Shown one piece after another: positions 1-11,829 of a stretch of DNA of 60,000 nt. The notes beneath the pieces are model-generated. The model was not told where the DNA came from and made no database searches. It saw only the letters and a list, made by a program, of their open reading frames with translations. The position numbers were made by a program, and so were the translations under genes. This stretch comes from Monoplex corrugatus (lineage: Eukaryota; Mollusca; Gastropoda; Littorinimorpha; Ranellidae): positions 41,447,532 through 41,507,531 of the forward strand of contig JAPXFY010000031.1 of the NCBI GenBank assembly GCA_030674185.1, in the 5' to 3' direction. Each line of letters opens with the position of its first letter. Positions within the stretch are counted from its first letter, which is position 1.

Positions 1-645
1 TCAAAAAGAAAAAAGCTGACCACATATCTCCTCTCCTGGCACAACTTCACTGGCTCCCTGTATCAAGCGCATACAGTACAAACTAACACCATGTGCTACA
101 AAAGCCTCAATAACGCAGCCCCATTACCTGTCGAGCCTACTTGAAGATCTATCTTCCTACGTACCCCCGCTCATGCTCCGATCCTCTGACTTTTCGCTTC
201 ACGCATTAAGCTCAATACCTATGGTCCACGAGCCTTCCTGTTCTGGTCCACTCTCCTGGAACAAACTGCGCTCTCAGATCGTCAGCAACCTACTTTTGTC
301 TCCTTCAAGTCCGCTCTCAAAACCACCTTTTCTCCTCCGCATAAAATCCTAACCTCACTCAGCCCCCCCCCCCCCCCCTCTGCAGCTGTCTCCGCTCCGA
401 GGAATCACATGGTTATAAATATAATTGTATGTGCTGTGCTCTCTGTGATTCCATTGCTTTTATTCTTGCTTTTATTGCTTTGTTCTTTCCCCATTGTAGC
501 CATGCGTGTGTGTGTGTGTGTTGTGTGTGTGTGTGTGCGTGCGTGTGTGCGTGCGTGCGTGCGTGCGTGTTACGTGTGTCTGCTTCAGCGCTTAGATTTG
601 ATCTTATCAAGATTTTGCGCTATATAAATATGTAATTTTATATGA
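1..645 (+). mobile_element. L2/CR1-like LINE, 3' end fragment (copy 1)
   Basis: This is the C-terminal end and 3' UTR of the L2/CR1-like LINE that recurs at 9702, 31686 and 46076. It begins inside the ORF at the Lys-rich segment preceding '[17 protein letters not shown]' in the intact copies and is cut by the window edge. Several single-base indels break the frame, so it is dead. The 3' UTR carries a run of about 19 C, a GT-rich tract (about 508-570) and the family-specific end, CAGCGCTTAGATTTGAT followed by GCGCTATATAAAT and an AT-rich tail. The next LINE starts directly after the tail. Confidence 0.85.
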
Positions 646-2935
646 TTATAACCCCGGATGAAGCGCTCAAGAGTGGCTCAGAGATCCAAAACGCTGAGAA
701 AAAGTGGAATCATGTGAAGGACACAATCTATCAGTCCGCCCTGAGTTTAGTTGGGGAAAAAACGAAAGAATTCCGACTGGTTTGAGGCGAACTGGCAGGA
801 AATGGAAGCAAAACGCAAGGCATTACTTGCGTATAAAAACAACACTAGCCAAACTACCCGTGATGCTTATAGAGCTGCCCACAGCAAGGCCCAACAAACT
901 GCTCGGCTATGCGCCAACGACTACTGGCTACAGTTAAGCTCAAGTATTCAACAGTCAGCAGATTCAGGCAACACTGGCAGCATGTACGCTGGCATCAAAC
1001 AAGCGACTGGCCCAGCAGCCTCCAAGTCAGCTCCTCTTAAGTCTAAAGCAGGAGAGAGCATCACAGACACAGCAAAGCAGATGGAGAGATGAGTTGAGCA
1101 CTACCTGGAGCTGTACTCCACGCAGAACTCTGTCACCAATGCAGCCCTGGATGCCATTGAGGACTTGCCTGTCATGGAGGAGTTGGATGCTGAGCCAAGC
1201 CTCGAAGAACTAAGCAAGGCGATTGAAGGTTCAGTGACGGGAAAAGCCCCTGGTGAAACGGAATACCTCCAGAGGTCATCAAGTGCGGGAAGCCTGCTTT
1301 TCTCAACGACCTGCATGAACTTTTGTGCATGTGCTGGAAGGAAGGCTTCATTCCGAGAGACATGAGAGACACGAGGATAGTAACTCTGTATAAGAACAAG
1401 GGCGACCGCAGTGATTGTAATAATTATCGCGGAATCTCACTCCTCAGCATTGTTGGGAAAGCATTCGCCAGAGTCGTCTTAACCCGTCTTCAGAGGCTTC
1501 AGGGCCGGAAGAGACCATCGACATGATCTTTTCTGTCCGGCAACTACAGGGAAAGTGCTGCGAGCAACACGTGTCCATTTACCTCGCCTTCATTGACCTC
1601 ACAAAAGCGTTCGACCTGTTCAGTCGGAGTGGTCTTTTCAAGCTTTTGAAGAAAATCGGCTGCCCCCCAAGACTATCAGCTGTCATTGAGTCTTTCCACG
1701 AGGACATTCATAACACTGTGTGCTATAATGGTGCCACATCAAAGCCTTTTAGGATCAGCAGCGGAGTGAAACAGGGGTGTTTTTGGCCCCAACTCTGTTC
1801 GGGATCTTCTTCTAGATGCTGCTGACCTGTACCTTCTGCAAATCTGAAAAAAGGTGTACATCTTCATACAAAGACCGATGGAAAGCTCTTCAACATTGCC
1901 AGGCTTCGTTCCAAAACTAAGGTGGAAAAGAAGACCATCAGAGAAGCTCTCTTTGCAGATGCTGCTGCGCTGGCTTCCCACAATGAACAAGATCTCCAAA
2001 GGCTCGTTGATCGCTTCGCCCACGCTTGCAGAGAGTTTGGTCTCACAATCAGCTGGAAGAAAACTGAAATCTTAGGCCAAGGCTGTGAAGAACCACTATC
2101 TCTACACATTGGAGACTACGATCTCAACACTGTCCGCAAATTTCAGTACTTGGGGTCCACCATAAGCGACAACCTCTCTCTGGACGCTGAAATCAGCGCC
2201 AGACTTGCAAAGGCCTCATCAGTCATGGCTAAAGTGAATAAGCGGGTCTGGTCCAACAGCAATCTCACTGCGAACACCAAAATGCAGTTGTACAGAGCAT
2301 GTGTGTTGAGCACACTTCTCTACTCTAGTGAAGCCTGGACCACATACACCAGCCAAGAAAAGATGCTCAACACTCTCCATCTCCGCTGCTTGCGACGCAT
2401 CCTCGGCATCCGATGGCAAGACAAGGTGACCAACACAGAGGTCCTCCGTTGTGCGGGCCTACAGACCATTTTTGCCCTCCAAAGCCAACGCCGATTACGC
2501 TGGCTTGGCCATGTGCGTCAAATGGAGGATGGACGCATACCAAAAGACGACCTCTACGGCGAACTCGCAAACCGGAAGCAAACTCAGGCCGCCCATAGCT
2601 ACGCTTTGTAGACGCATTCAAAAGGGACCTTAGAAGCTCAGGAATTGACCCAGGCTCTTGGGAGACTGGCAGAAGACAGGGCGGCATGGAGGACAGCCGT
2701 TCAGCAAGGCGTTGTGAATGCGGAGAGGAGGAGAGCAGAAAGCGCAGATGAAAAAGGGCTCTTTGCAAGCGACGTTCCAGAAACCAAACAACAGCGACTC
2801 AGTTTGCATGTGGCAGATGTGACAGAGATTGCCACTCAAGAACGGCCTGCATAGCCACAGCAGAAAGTGCATGTCATGACCACAACGCCTCCTGGTGCAG
2901 ACTATCATCTCCTGAGATGTAAAGAGGCGGACGAT
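646..2935 (+). mobile_element. APE-type LINE with C-terminal zinc finger, 5'-truncated (family B, copy 1)
   Basis: This is a degenerate non-LTR retrotransposon ORF read in several frames. In order it shows the linker before the RT ('DWFEANWQEMEAKRKA'), the RT finger region ('NNYRGISLLSIVGKAFARV'), the 'FIDLTKAFDL' block, 'SGVKQGC', and a thumb region ending 'LRRILGIRWQDKVTN' and 'LRWLGHVRQMEDGRIP'. The end is a cysteine/histidine motif (CGRCDRDCHSR, then GLHSHSRKC after a frameshift). The endonuclease half is missing. The YXDD region is damaged: the frame breaks near 1800-1920. The element runs into a CA/GT microsatellite. It matches the opposite-strand copy at 3651-7630. The clade was not settled; RTE-like is likely. 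Confidence 0.85.
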
Positions 2936-2936
2936 A

Positions 2937-3262
<326 letters not shown>

Positions 3263-3458
3263 AATCAATAAATGAATAAATAAATGCACAAACAAAAAAC
3301 AAGAACAAAACTTTTTTTTTAAAGTGAATTGATGAATAAATAATGAAATGATGTTGAAAGTTTCAGTGTGATTAGAATTAAAAAAATGATATCCAAGAAC
3401 AGTGGCATTAGAACGTATTGCGTTCTGTTACAGCTTCTGTACACTATTCATTGATAAA

Positions 3459-3573
3459 AACACACACACACACACACACCACGCACGCACGCACGCACAC
3501 GCACACTCACAATACACACACATACACACATACACAATACACATACACACACATACACTCATACACAGACACA

Positions 3574-3615
<42 letters not shown>

Positions 3616-3650
3616 CACACACACACACACACACCACACACGCACACATA
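3459..3650. repeat. CA-rich microsatellite
   Basis: Interrupted (CA)n tract adjoining the 3' end of the minus-strand LINE at 3651. The other family B copy also ends in a CA tract, so the dinucleotide probably belongs to, or grew from, the element's 3' end. Confidence 0.9.
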
Positions 3651-6600
3651 GTAGTAGGCCTCCATCGGTCATGACTGACCATGGACAAAGTACATCCGTT
3701 CTAATGTCTAGATGGGCTGTCTGCTTGGTCCAAGCAGCGTCGCCTGTGACTGTACAGACCAATGCGAGAGAGGCAGTCTCTGTCGCAGCGGTCGCATGTG
3801 GTCTGTTGGGCTGTCATCTCTTTTCTGCGAACTTGCTTTTCTGCTGCAGCAGCTGACAGTTTGTCCTCACCAATCCGCACCTGTTTCTTGAGAGTGGTTC
3901 TCCAGCTGTTGCGGTCGTCTGCGAGGTCCTCCCAGGACTCAGTGTTGATCTCAAGCGCCTTCATGTCACGCTTGCAAGCATCTTTGTACTCAGCTGTGGG
4001 CGGCCAATGTTTCTCTGCCCTGTGGAAAGCTCACCATAAAGGATGTCTTTTGGGATGCGACCATCTTCCATGCGGCGAACGTGGCCCAACCAGCGCAGCC
4101 GACGCTGTCTCAGCATGGTATGCATGGTTGGGAGGCCAGCGCGGGTTAGGACTTCGGTGTTGGTCACCTAGTCTTGCCAGGAAATACCGAGTATGCGCCG
4201 TAGGCTTCTCAGGTGGAAGGTATTGAGCCTTTTCTCCTGATGAACATGCATGGTCCACGCCTCGCTGCCATACAGCAAGGTGCTGAGGACACAGGCGTTG
4301 TATACAGCCATCTTTGTCTTTGTGGTCAGTTTGGGATTTGTCCACACCCTTTGTGTGAGGCGGACTAGTGTTGTGGCTGCCTTCCCGATCCTCTTGTCGA
4401 TCTCTGTGTCAAGGGAGAGGTTATCGGTGATGGTGGACCCAAGATATGTGAATTGATGGATGGCTTCAAGCTCGTAGTCATCAATGGTGATGGCTGGTGG
4501 AGATGGCGTGTCTTGGCCCAGGACGTTTGTCTTCTTAAGACTGATGGTCAGACCAAAATCTTTGCAGGCCTGGGAGAAGCGGTCCATTAGTGACTGCAAG
4601 TCCCGCTGAGTATGGGTCACAACTGCGGCATCGTCGGCAAATAGCATGTCTCTGATGAGGGCTTCACGGACCTTTGTCCTTCTCTGAGGCGGGCGAGGTT
4701 GAAGAGCCTGCCATCTGATCTGGTCCGCAGGTGGATCCCTTCTTGCGCTGTGCTGAACGCATGCCTCAGGAGGAGAGCGAAGAAGATTCCAAAGAGGGTT
4801 GGGCCAGGACGCAGCCTTGTTTCACACCGCTGCGTACGTCGAAGGGCTTGGAGAGGTTTCCGCTGAACTGCACCGTCCCTTTCATGTTTGAGTGGAAGGA
4901 CTCAATTAAGCTGTGCAGTTTGGGGGGGGGGGGGGGCAGCCGATTTTTCGGAGAGCCCTGAAAAGGCCATCTCTGCTGACTAGGTCAAAGGCCTTGGTGA
5001 GGTCAATGAATGCCACATACAGGGCATCCGCTGCTCTCTGCACTTCTCCTGAATTTGGCGAAGGGAGAAGACCATGTCTATCATGGATCTCTCTGCTCGA
5101 AAACCACACTGTGATTCGGGTAGACGCGTTCAGCCAGTTTCTGCAGGCGGATTAGGAGGACCCGAGCGTAGACTTTGCCAACAATGCTGAGGAGCGAGAT
5201 ACCTCTGTAGTTGTTGCAGTCTCTCCTTTCGCCCTTGTTTTTGTACAGGGTGACGATCTTGACGTCCCTCATGTCCTGTGGTACAGCTCCCTCATTCCAA
5301 CACTGACAGAGGACTGCGTGCAAAGGGTGCAGAAGAGAAGTCTTGCAGTGCTTGATGAGGTATGGGTGAATTCCGTCGTTGCCAGGTACCTTCCCTGATG
5401 CCAGGCTATCAATGGCCTTGCTGAGTTCGTCCGCAGTTGGCTCTGCGTCAAGTTCTTCCATTACCGGCATGCACTTGATGGCATCGAGGGCTGAGGGGGA
5501 CACTATGTTCTGTGTGGAGTAGAGGTCGGAGTAGTGTTCCGCCCATCTTTCCATCTGTTGGCTAGGATTGCTGATTACTTCCCCAGTGGAGGATTTGAGG
5601 GGGGGCGATCTTGCTCTGTGTTGGTCCCAGTGCCTGCTTGATGTCATCATACATTCCTCGGATGTTGCCTCTTTCAGCAGCACTCTGTATCTCTTCGCTG
5701 AGCTCTGTCCAGTACTCGTTTGCGCAGCGCCTGGCGTTAAGCTGAACCTTACTTCTGGCAGCCCTGAGGATTTGCAGGTTCTTCTCACTGGGTGACCGCT
5801 TATACTTGGTGAATGCGGCGCGCTTGGCCTCAACAGTGGGAGTCATCTCTGATGATTTGGCCTCAAACCAGTCGTGGGACTTCACAGTTTTCTTCCCAAA
5901 GGTGGCCATAGCAATGCGGTGCATGGTGTCTCGTAGCGTTTCCCATCTCTCTGTGGCAGAGTCTCTGGGCTGCAATGCATCGTATTCTCTCTGAAAGGCC
6001 TTTGCGAACTGTTCTACAAGATCTGGTGAGACATCTTGCTGACGTCAATGCGAGGGTTCCCTTGTTTCTTTGAGCAGTGGAACTTCTTTGGATGTAGCCT
6101 GATCTTGCAACATACAGAGAATGGTCTGTGTCGCAGTCTGCGCTGTGATAAGAGCGAGTGTGGAGAACGTTTTTGATAGCGGCACGTCTTACTAGGATCA
6201 AATCCAGTTGGTGCCAATGTTTTGAGCGGGGATGCCTCCAGGAGACTTTGCGCTGAGGCTTCGTCTTGAAGAAGGAGTTGGCGATGCACAGTTCATGGCA
6301 GGCGCAAAACTCAAGCAGTCGCTGTCCATTCTCATTCATTTTCCCCACTCCAAAGGAACCAAGGCAGGAGGGCCATGAGTCATTGTCTGCACCCACTCTG
6401 GCGTTGAAGTCGCCCAGGAGCACAAGTTGTTCTGTCCTGGGGATGTTCCTTATGGTTGATGCAAGATTTTCGTAGAACTCATCCTTGGCGTCTGGAGAGG
6501 CGGACAGAGTTGGGGCATAAACGCTGATGAGAGTGACATAGCCTTCGATGGTGTTGAGGCGGAGAGTCAAGAGTCGCTCTTAACCGCCGCTGCCTGGTTC

Positions 6601-7630
6601 AATCATGTTCAGCAGGCTGTTCCTTACTGCAAAGCCTACTCCGTACTCCCTTGGGGCATCAGAACTCTTTCCTTGCCAGAAGAAGGTGTAGTCCCTTTCC
6701 TTTAGTGTTCCTGAGTCAGCCAACCGTGTTTCCTGCAGAGTGGCAATGTCCACATTGAGCCTCTTTAGCTCGCTGTTTATGACGGCAGTCTTTCTGGCGT
6801 CGCTGATGTCTTGCAGATCTTGGGAGAGCCCAGGCATCATTGTTCGGACATTCCAACAGCCCAGTTTCACTGCTGATCCTTTTCCTGATCCGTTTCTTGA
6901 ATCTGACTTTTTCTTTTTGCCTGGTGCGGTAATTAACGACCTGCTTGTCAGATTTTCTCCTAATCTTCATGCACCCAATGAAGAAGGCAGGTCGTGGCGG
7001 GACAGCACCTAGCTGGCTGGGGGCTGCCCAGCTTAGGTGGGCGGTAGCTGTCCAGTAAGACACGAAGGTCTCTCCCACCATCAAAAGCAACCCCTGGCGT
7101 CAGCTCTACGCCAGTTGAGCAATGACTTATCACCGGTATCTGTTGCTTTCCCGTGTTGTGCCGACACTAGTGTTAGTAGCGAGGCTGGAGTGTCCTCTCC
7201 AGGTCGTAGGTGCAGAGTGTTTGTGGATGAATGGACGGATGTAAGCCTGGGCAGTGTAATATGGAAGACAGGCTGTTGCCCATGCAACTTGTCCCCCCTC
7301 TCCACTTCGCTGACAGATCCAAAGGAACAGCAGGGCTGTTACGTTTTGGTGCCAACGCGGCCGCAGGAGCTGCCGGAAAGTGACAAAGTTTGCCATCCAA
7401 CCGCCTTAGGGGCCCCACACCGGATTTACTGTCAGGGTTTACTCCCTTAGCTAGATGGCCGCGGGTAGCTCTCCAGAGCTGGCGCTCTTTGATGGATCTA
7501 ATTTATTTCCACCAGGGTTTCTAGCCACCCTCCTCACCATCCTCCTGAGAGGACTGGTGGGGGTGCTGGTTTAGTCGCCAGCAATTCGACCCTGTGACAG
7601 GTAGTACTGGGTTCCAGGTTACCAGTAGCG
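3651..7630 (-). mobile_element. Near-full-length APE-type LINE with C-terminal zinc finger (family B, copy 2)
   Basis: On the minus strand, a probable 5' UTR (about 7630-6900) precedes an apurinic-like endonuclease with 'KLGCWNVRTM', 'ATLQETRL' (catalytic Glu), 'LLGDFNARVG' and 'DTDHS' (6870-6100). The linker follows (5975-5560), then the RT with 'NNYRGISLLSIVGKVYARV' (about 5210), 'FIDLTKAFDLVSR' (about 5000) and the catalytic 'MLFADDAAVV' (about 4640). The thumb ends in 'LRRILGISWQD' and 'LRWLGHVRRMEDGRIP'. The C-terminus (3960-3700) has a C-x2-C...H-x4-C finger (CDRCDRDCLSRIGLYSH). At least six frameshifts or stops split it, including a stop between the two EN pieces near 6575, so it is not functional. 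A 15-base G run at 4921-4935 coincides with one break. It is about 4 kb long. Confidence 0.88.
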
Positions 7631-7640
7631 GATACATCTA

Positions 7641-7802
7641 TCCGACCTGACACACATACACACATACAGATACATACACACACACACATATACTCACATA
7701 CACACACACATACATACACACACACATACACACACATACACACACACATACACACACATACACGCACACACACATACACACACACATACACACACATACA
7801 CA

Positions 7803-7845
<43 letters not shown>

Positions 7846-7870
7846 TCACTCACTCACTCACATACACATA
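7641..7870. repeat. CACATA-type microsatellite
   Basis: Mixed (CA)n and CACATA hexamers followed by CACT repeats, next to the 5' end of the family B LINE. Confidence 0.95.
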
Positions 7871-8007
7871 CACACCCTTGGTACCTCCGGCCTAAAGGGT
7901 AAAGGGCAGAGATCAGTCCTATTTACCAGACCAACATGTGGGCAGATAATATGCTTGTGTCTGAATCCCCTTCCTGGATATATGTACGCGTAACAAATAC
8001 CCACGAA
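7871..8007. other. Unassigned spacer before SINE
   Basis: Short stretch with no gene. It holds a GC-rich piece around 7880-7905 and then sequence of unknown origin running into the SINE head. Confidence 0.4.
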
Positions 8008-8633
8008 GGGAGAAGAGTGGCGGAATGGTTCTGATCTTCGCCTGCCAATAACTAAAATCGAGCTTCCAGTGTTCGTTCCTCGTAGAGGCCTCGACTTTTC
8101 TCCTCAGTTTGATCGGAAAATCCAGCTGAACGTCTAGTCCTTCGGTGGGGACGAAAAACGAGTCGGACCCGTATGCCTTCGGGCTGCGCGTGCTAAAGAA
8201 CCACGGCAGTTGAAAATAATGAAGAGCAGGGCATTGCCCAGCTGCTTTGGTATCAAACATTGGAGAGATATGTTGATTTCCCAGGTCCATTCCTTGATGA
8301 CCAATTAGCCATCTTGACTTTCTGAAGACTCAGTAAAAAATAATGTGAATATAAACATGAATTTGAAGTGAGGGAGAGGGGATGGGCGCCGTCCTCGTGG
8401 TGCCGGCCACGGGAAAAGTTGAGGTCTCTGCCACCTCACTCCCTACGACCTCAGGTTTATGGAACTATCAAGGTAAGACCTCACGATCTGGCCAGCTCGT
8501 GGGTTCATGTGCAGGCTTAAAGCTTGTGCTGTGATCAGTCTGGAACTTTCCCATCACATTGCACCTTTGACGTTATTGCATATGAAATTGTTTCCGAGTG
8601 AGGAGACGTCATCTTGACAAACTGAAACTGAAA
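8008..8633 (+). mobile_element. tRNA-derived SINE, full-length copy (~625 bp)
   Basis: The head matches a tRNA pol III promoter. The A box TGGCGGAATGG (8018-8028) fits TRGYNNARNGG, and the B-box-like GTGTTCGTTCC (about 8069-8079) has one mismatch. The spacing suggests a Leu/Ser-type ancestor with a long variable arm. An unusually long body follows, with conserved blocks shared with the copies at 8906 and 30510: GGGATGGGC(G/A)CCGTCCTCG, ATGGAACTATC, GAGACGTCATCTT. The 3' end is a short (ACTGAA)n tail (8617-8633), which is typical of LINE-mobilised SINEs. Confidence 0.75.
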
Positions 8634-8905
8634 GATCAAGTATGCGTGTTAATGATCTATAACTCATGCTGGTGTCCTTCTGGGGCTCACAGACACATGA
8701 AAACACCCAGCACGTACGATTACCATAGACAGAGTATGCATCGGAGACAGGAACGCTAAAATAAAACTTTAAAAAGGGGGTGGGGTGGGGCGGGGCTACT
8801 GAGCGTACGCAGAAAATCAAATACTTTAATGATCCTGTAAGTCATTTCAATGCCCATCCGGTGACTTACTAAGGAAACATGAAAACACCCATCATGCTTG
8901 ATTAC
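8634..8905. other. Spacer between inverted SINE copies
   Basis: It contains a diverged direct repeat, ATGAAAACACCCAGCACG (8697) and ATGAAAACACCCATCATG (8879), and a G-rich stretch (8776-8797). No gene is seen. Confidence 0.5.
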
Positions 8906-9120
8906 CCAGTTTCAGTTTCAGTTTCTAAAGATGACGTCTCCGCGATCGGAATGAATTCCATATGCACTAACGTCATATGTGCCATGTGATGGAGAAGATC
9001 CAGAATGATCACGGCTCAAGCCTTAAGCCTATACACACACAAAGGCACGAGCTGGCCAGGTCCTGATGTCCCTGCCTAGATAGTTCCATATCCCTGGGGT
9101 CATAGGGCAGTCAGGTGGCG
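8906..9120 (-). mobile_element. tRNA-derived SINE, 3' part, minus orientation
   Basis: Reverse-complement copy of the SINE at 8008. It starts with the tail (CAGTTTCAGTTTCAGTTTC), then GATGACGTCTCCGCG, and continues to the GGTGGC block. It stops abruptly at 9120; a small further piece of the same SINE resumes at 9341. With the plus-strand copy it forms an inverted pair. Confidence 0.75.
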
Positions 9121-9340
9121 AACACCTCATGTATGATTATGTCATTTGGAAGTTGTCCTTGGATGCATGAAGTGTCAAATTTGTATATATATTCGAATGT
9201 TAGTTTGTGTCCGTAAAAGAGCGAATGAAATAATTTTGACATAAATTCACATACACACAAACACAAGCACACACGACACAAACACATCTACAAGCACGTA
9301 CACATACATGTACATGTACACATGCACATACACACACACC
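9121..9340. other. Insertion inside the minus-strand SINE, CA-rich end
   Basis: About 220 bp with no homology to the SINE body separates two pieces that are adjacent in other copies. The left half is AT-rich and the right half is an irregular CA/ACAT tract. No coding potential. Confidence 0.5.
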
Positions 9341-9378
9341 CGGGGCCAACTCCACGAGGGCGGCGCCCATCCCCTCTA
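9341..9378 (-). mobile_element. Small internal piece of the SINE
   Basis: CCACGAGGGCGGCGCCCATC followed by CCCTCT matches the internal block seen at 8374-8395 (reverse strand) and 30732-30758. It continues the copy broken at 9120. Confidence 0.65.
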
Positions 9379-9404
9379 GATTACCCAGAGACGGAGGGAA
9401 CATG

Positions 9405-9701
9405 CAGAATTTGCAACAGTATACATTCTGCAATGTGTGGACAAAAGCACATGCATATACTCGGATCAATTAACACCAGGAAGAGATTTCTTGAATGTTG
9501 TATAGAACCAATACTGTTATACGTTTGTGAGGCGTGGACAGTCAACAAGCAAAAGCCAGAACAAGATTGAGGCAGCCGAGATGTGGTTTCTAGGAACAAT
9601 GTTGACAGTTCCATGGACAGCAAAGAAAACGAACGAGACTGTCTTGAGGGAGGAAGATACAAGAAATCATTAATAAGGAAGATTAGGAAAAGACAGGCAA
9701 A
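9405..9701 (+). mobile_element. RTE/BovB-like LINE 3' fragment, left half (interrupted)
   Basis: Translation shows the RT C-terminus of the RTE-like family ('INTRKRFLECCIEPILLY', 'CEAWTVNKQKPEQD'), then the SMDSKEN and IRKIRKRQAN blocks also found at 22100-22560. The sequence stops within GACAGGCAA and resumes at 11436, where the same family continues with TTTATGGGACG. An L2-like LINE separates the halves. Frameshifts and stops make it non-coding. Confidence 0.82.
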
Positions 9702-11435
9702 CCTGCTAACTGGATCCTCTTCCAGGTTCTCTCTACTCTGACTGTCTCCCTACTCTCCTCCCATTCATCACTGACATCATCAACACTTCTCTTCAAACTG
9801 GAACTGTCCCGGATTCTTTCAAGTCTGCTGTCGTTCACCCTCTCCTCAAGAAATACAATTTAGACCCAAATGAACTGAAAAACTACGGCCTATCTCTAAT
9901 CTCTCTTTCTTGTCAAAACTCCTTGAAAAAGTTGTCCTCGACCAGCTGAACTCTCACCTGTCTGCCAACAATCTCCTCAAGCCTTTCCAATCAGCCTACC
10001 GCCAGTGCCATAGCACTGAAACTGCCCTGCTACACATTCTCAACAATCTAGTCCTTACAACTGATACTGGCAAAGTCTCTCTCCTCACACTCCTCGATCT
10101 GTCTGCATCCTTTGATACCATTGATCATGGTATTCTCCTTTCTAGACTCCATCATACTTTTGGCATCTCTGACACTGCTCTCTCCTGGTTCACTTCATAT
10201 CTATCAAACAGAAAACAAACTGTTCTCATCAATGGCACTTACTCTCAACCTGCATACCTGACCTGTGGTGTTCCACAAGGATCTGTTCTTGGCCCTGTTC
10301 TTTTCACTCTTTACACCTCCCCCTTGTCCACTATCATCAACTCCCACTCTATAAAACACCACCTCTATGCTGATGACACTCAACTTCAAGACAGTGACTC
10401 ACCTGACAATGTACAGCGCCTGTTGACTCGCACCACTGAGTGCTACTCGGACATTGTGAACTGGATGACATACAATAAACTTCAGCTTAATGACGACAAG
10501 ACGGAAGCTATCCTCATTGGCACCCGTCAGAAACTTTCTCAGCTGCCCCCTCTTTCTCTCTCATTATGTGACACATCAGTCCCAATTTCTGACTCAGCTA
10601 AAAACCTTGGTGTCTGCCTTGAGTCTACCCTCTCCATGAACAACTTTGTTTCTCAAACTGCCGTCGTATAAGCCTGATCAGGAAGTATCTCTCTGTTGAA
10701 ACAACTGCAAAACTCGTTCTCTCCTTCATAATGTCTCGCATTGACTATTGCAATTCACTCCTGTCTGGTCTTCCTGCCTCCACCATCCACATCCTACAGC
10801 GCATTCAAAACAATGCTGCACGCCTTGTACTCAAAAAGAAAAAAGCTGACCACATTTCTCCTCTCCTGGCACAACTTCACTGGCTCCCTGTATCAAAGCG
10901 CATACAATACAAACTAAACACCATGTGCTACAAAAGCCTCAATAACGCAGCCCCCGATTACCTGTCAAGCCTACTTGAGATCTATCTTTCCTCACGTACC
11001 CTCCGCTCTGCCTCCGATCCTCTGACTTTTCGCTTTCCACGCACTAAGCTCAATACCTATGGTCCACGAGCCTTCTCTGTTTCTGGTCCACTCTCCTGGA
11101 ACAAACTTCCTCTCTCAGTCCGTCAGCAACCTACTTTTGTCTCCTTCAAGTCCGCTCTCAAAACTCACCTTTTCTCCTCTGCATGAAATCCTGACCTCAC
11201 TCACCCCCCTCTGTAGCCTGTCTCCGCTCGGAGTGGAATCACATTGTAATATATATTTGTATATAATATGCTCTCTATAATTTACCATTGCTTTTATTCT
11301 TTCTCCCCATTTATAGCCATGTGCGAGTGTGTGTGTGCGTGTGTGTGCGCGCGTGCGTATGTGTATGTTCAGCGCTTAGATGTGATTTCTATCAAGATTT
11401 TGCGCTATATAAATATTGTAATTATTAAAATTATT
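9702..11435 (+). mobile_element. L2/CR1-like LINE, 5'-truncated (copy 2), inserted in an RTE tail
   Basis: The RT ORF is open from 9910 to 10671: 'LSKLLEKVVLDQLN', 'YRQCHSTETALLHIL', 'LLDLSASFDTIDHGIL', 'GVPQGSVLGPVLF' and the catalytic 'LYADDTQLQ'. A frame break follows near 10660, and the C-terminal part is open 10731-11186 ('[11 protein letters not shown]', '[16 protein letters not shown]', '[15 protein letters not shown]'). The 3' UTR has a GT tract (11325-11365) and ends GCGCTATATAAATATTG with an (ATT)n-like tail. The endonuclease is absent because of 5' truncation. No target-site duplication is obvious. Confidence 0.9.
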
Positions 11436-11667
11436 TATGGGACGTTTTATGAAGAAAGGGGATTGGAGCACCTGGTCACAACAGGAAGGCTGGAGGGAAA
11501 GAGAGCACGGTAGGCGCACGGAAAAAATAGTGGACGGACTTGCAGAGTGGCTGAGGACAGAGAGGGTGGAAGATGTGTTTGCGGCAAAAAGGGATAGAAA
11601 CATATGGAGGGCCACGATCGCCAACGCCATGTGGCAGGACATTTGATGATAATGATGATGATGATTA
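11436..11667 (+). mobile_element. RTE/BovB-like LINE 3' end, right half
   Basis: Continuation of the fragment at 9405. It translates to pieces of the family C-terminus ('GRFMKKGDWSTW', 'VDGLAEWLRTERVEDVF') and ends GGCAGGACATTTGATG with a (GATGAT)n tail. The tail ends about 22 bp from the splice donor of gene 1 exon 5 (opposite strand). Confidence 0.85.
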
Positions 11668-11689
11668 TACTAGGACACATTTGTTTTAC

Positions 11690-11829
11690 TGACAGTTTCT
11701 CCATCCAGTGAGTTGCAGTCTGTGAAAAGATGAGGTGACAGGAGGCGTCAGGAACACACTGCTTATAGAACTGGACATTGGTCACCAAAGAGAACACGTT
11801 GTTGAACAGCGACACTGGACTGTCCGCGG
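11690..11829 (-). CDS. Gene 1 exon 5 (methyltransferase, residues ~132-178)
   Basis: The acceptor TTACCTGTGCAG precedes the exon and the donor is TCA|GTAAAA. The first two bases complete the codon left by exon 4. It encodes a segment from the N-D-F motif to the T-H-W motif and ends in phase 0. An RTE tail lies just past the donor. Confidence 0.78.
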
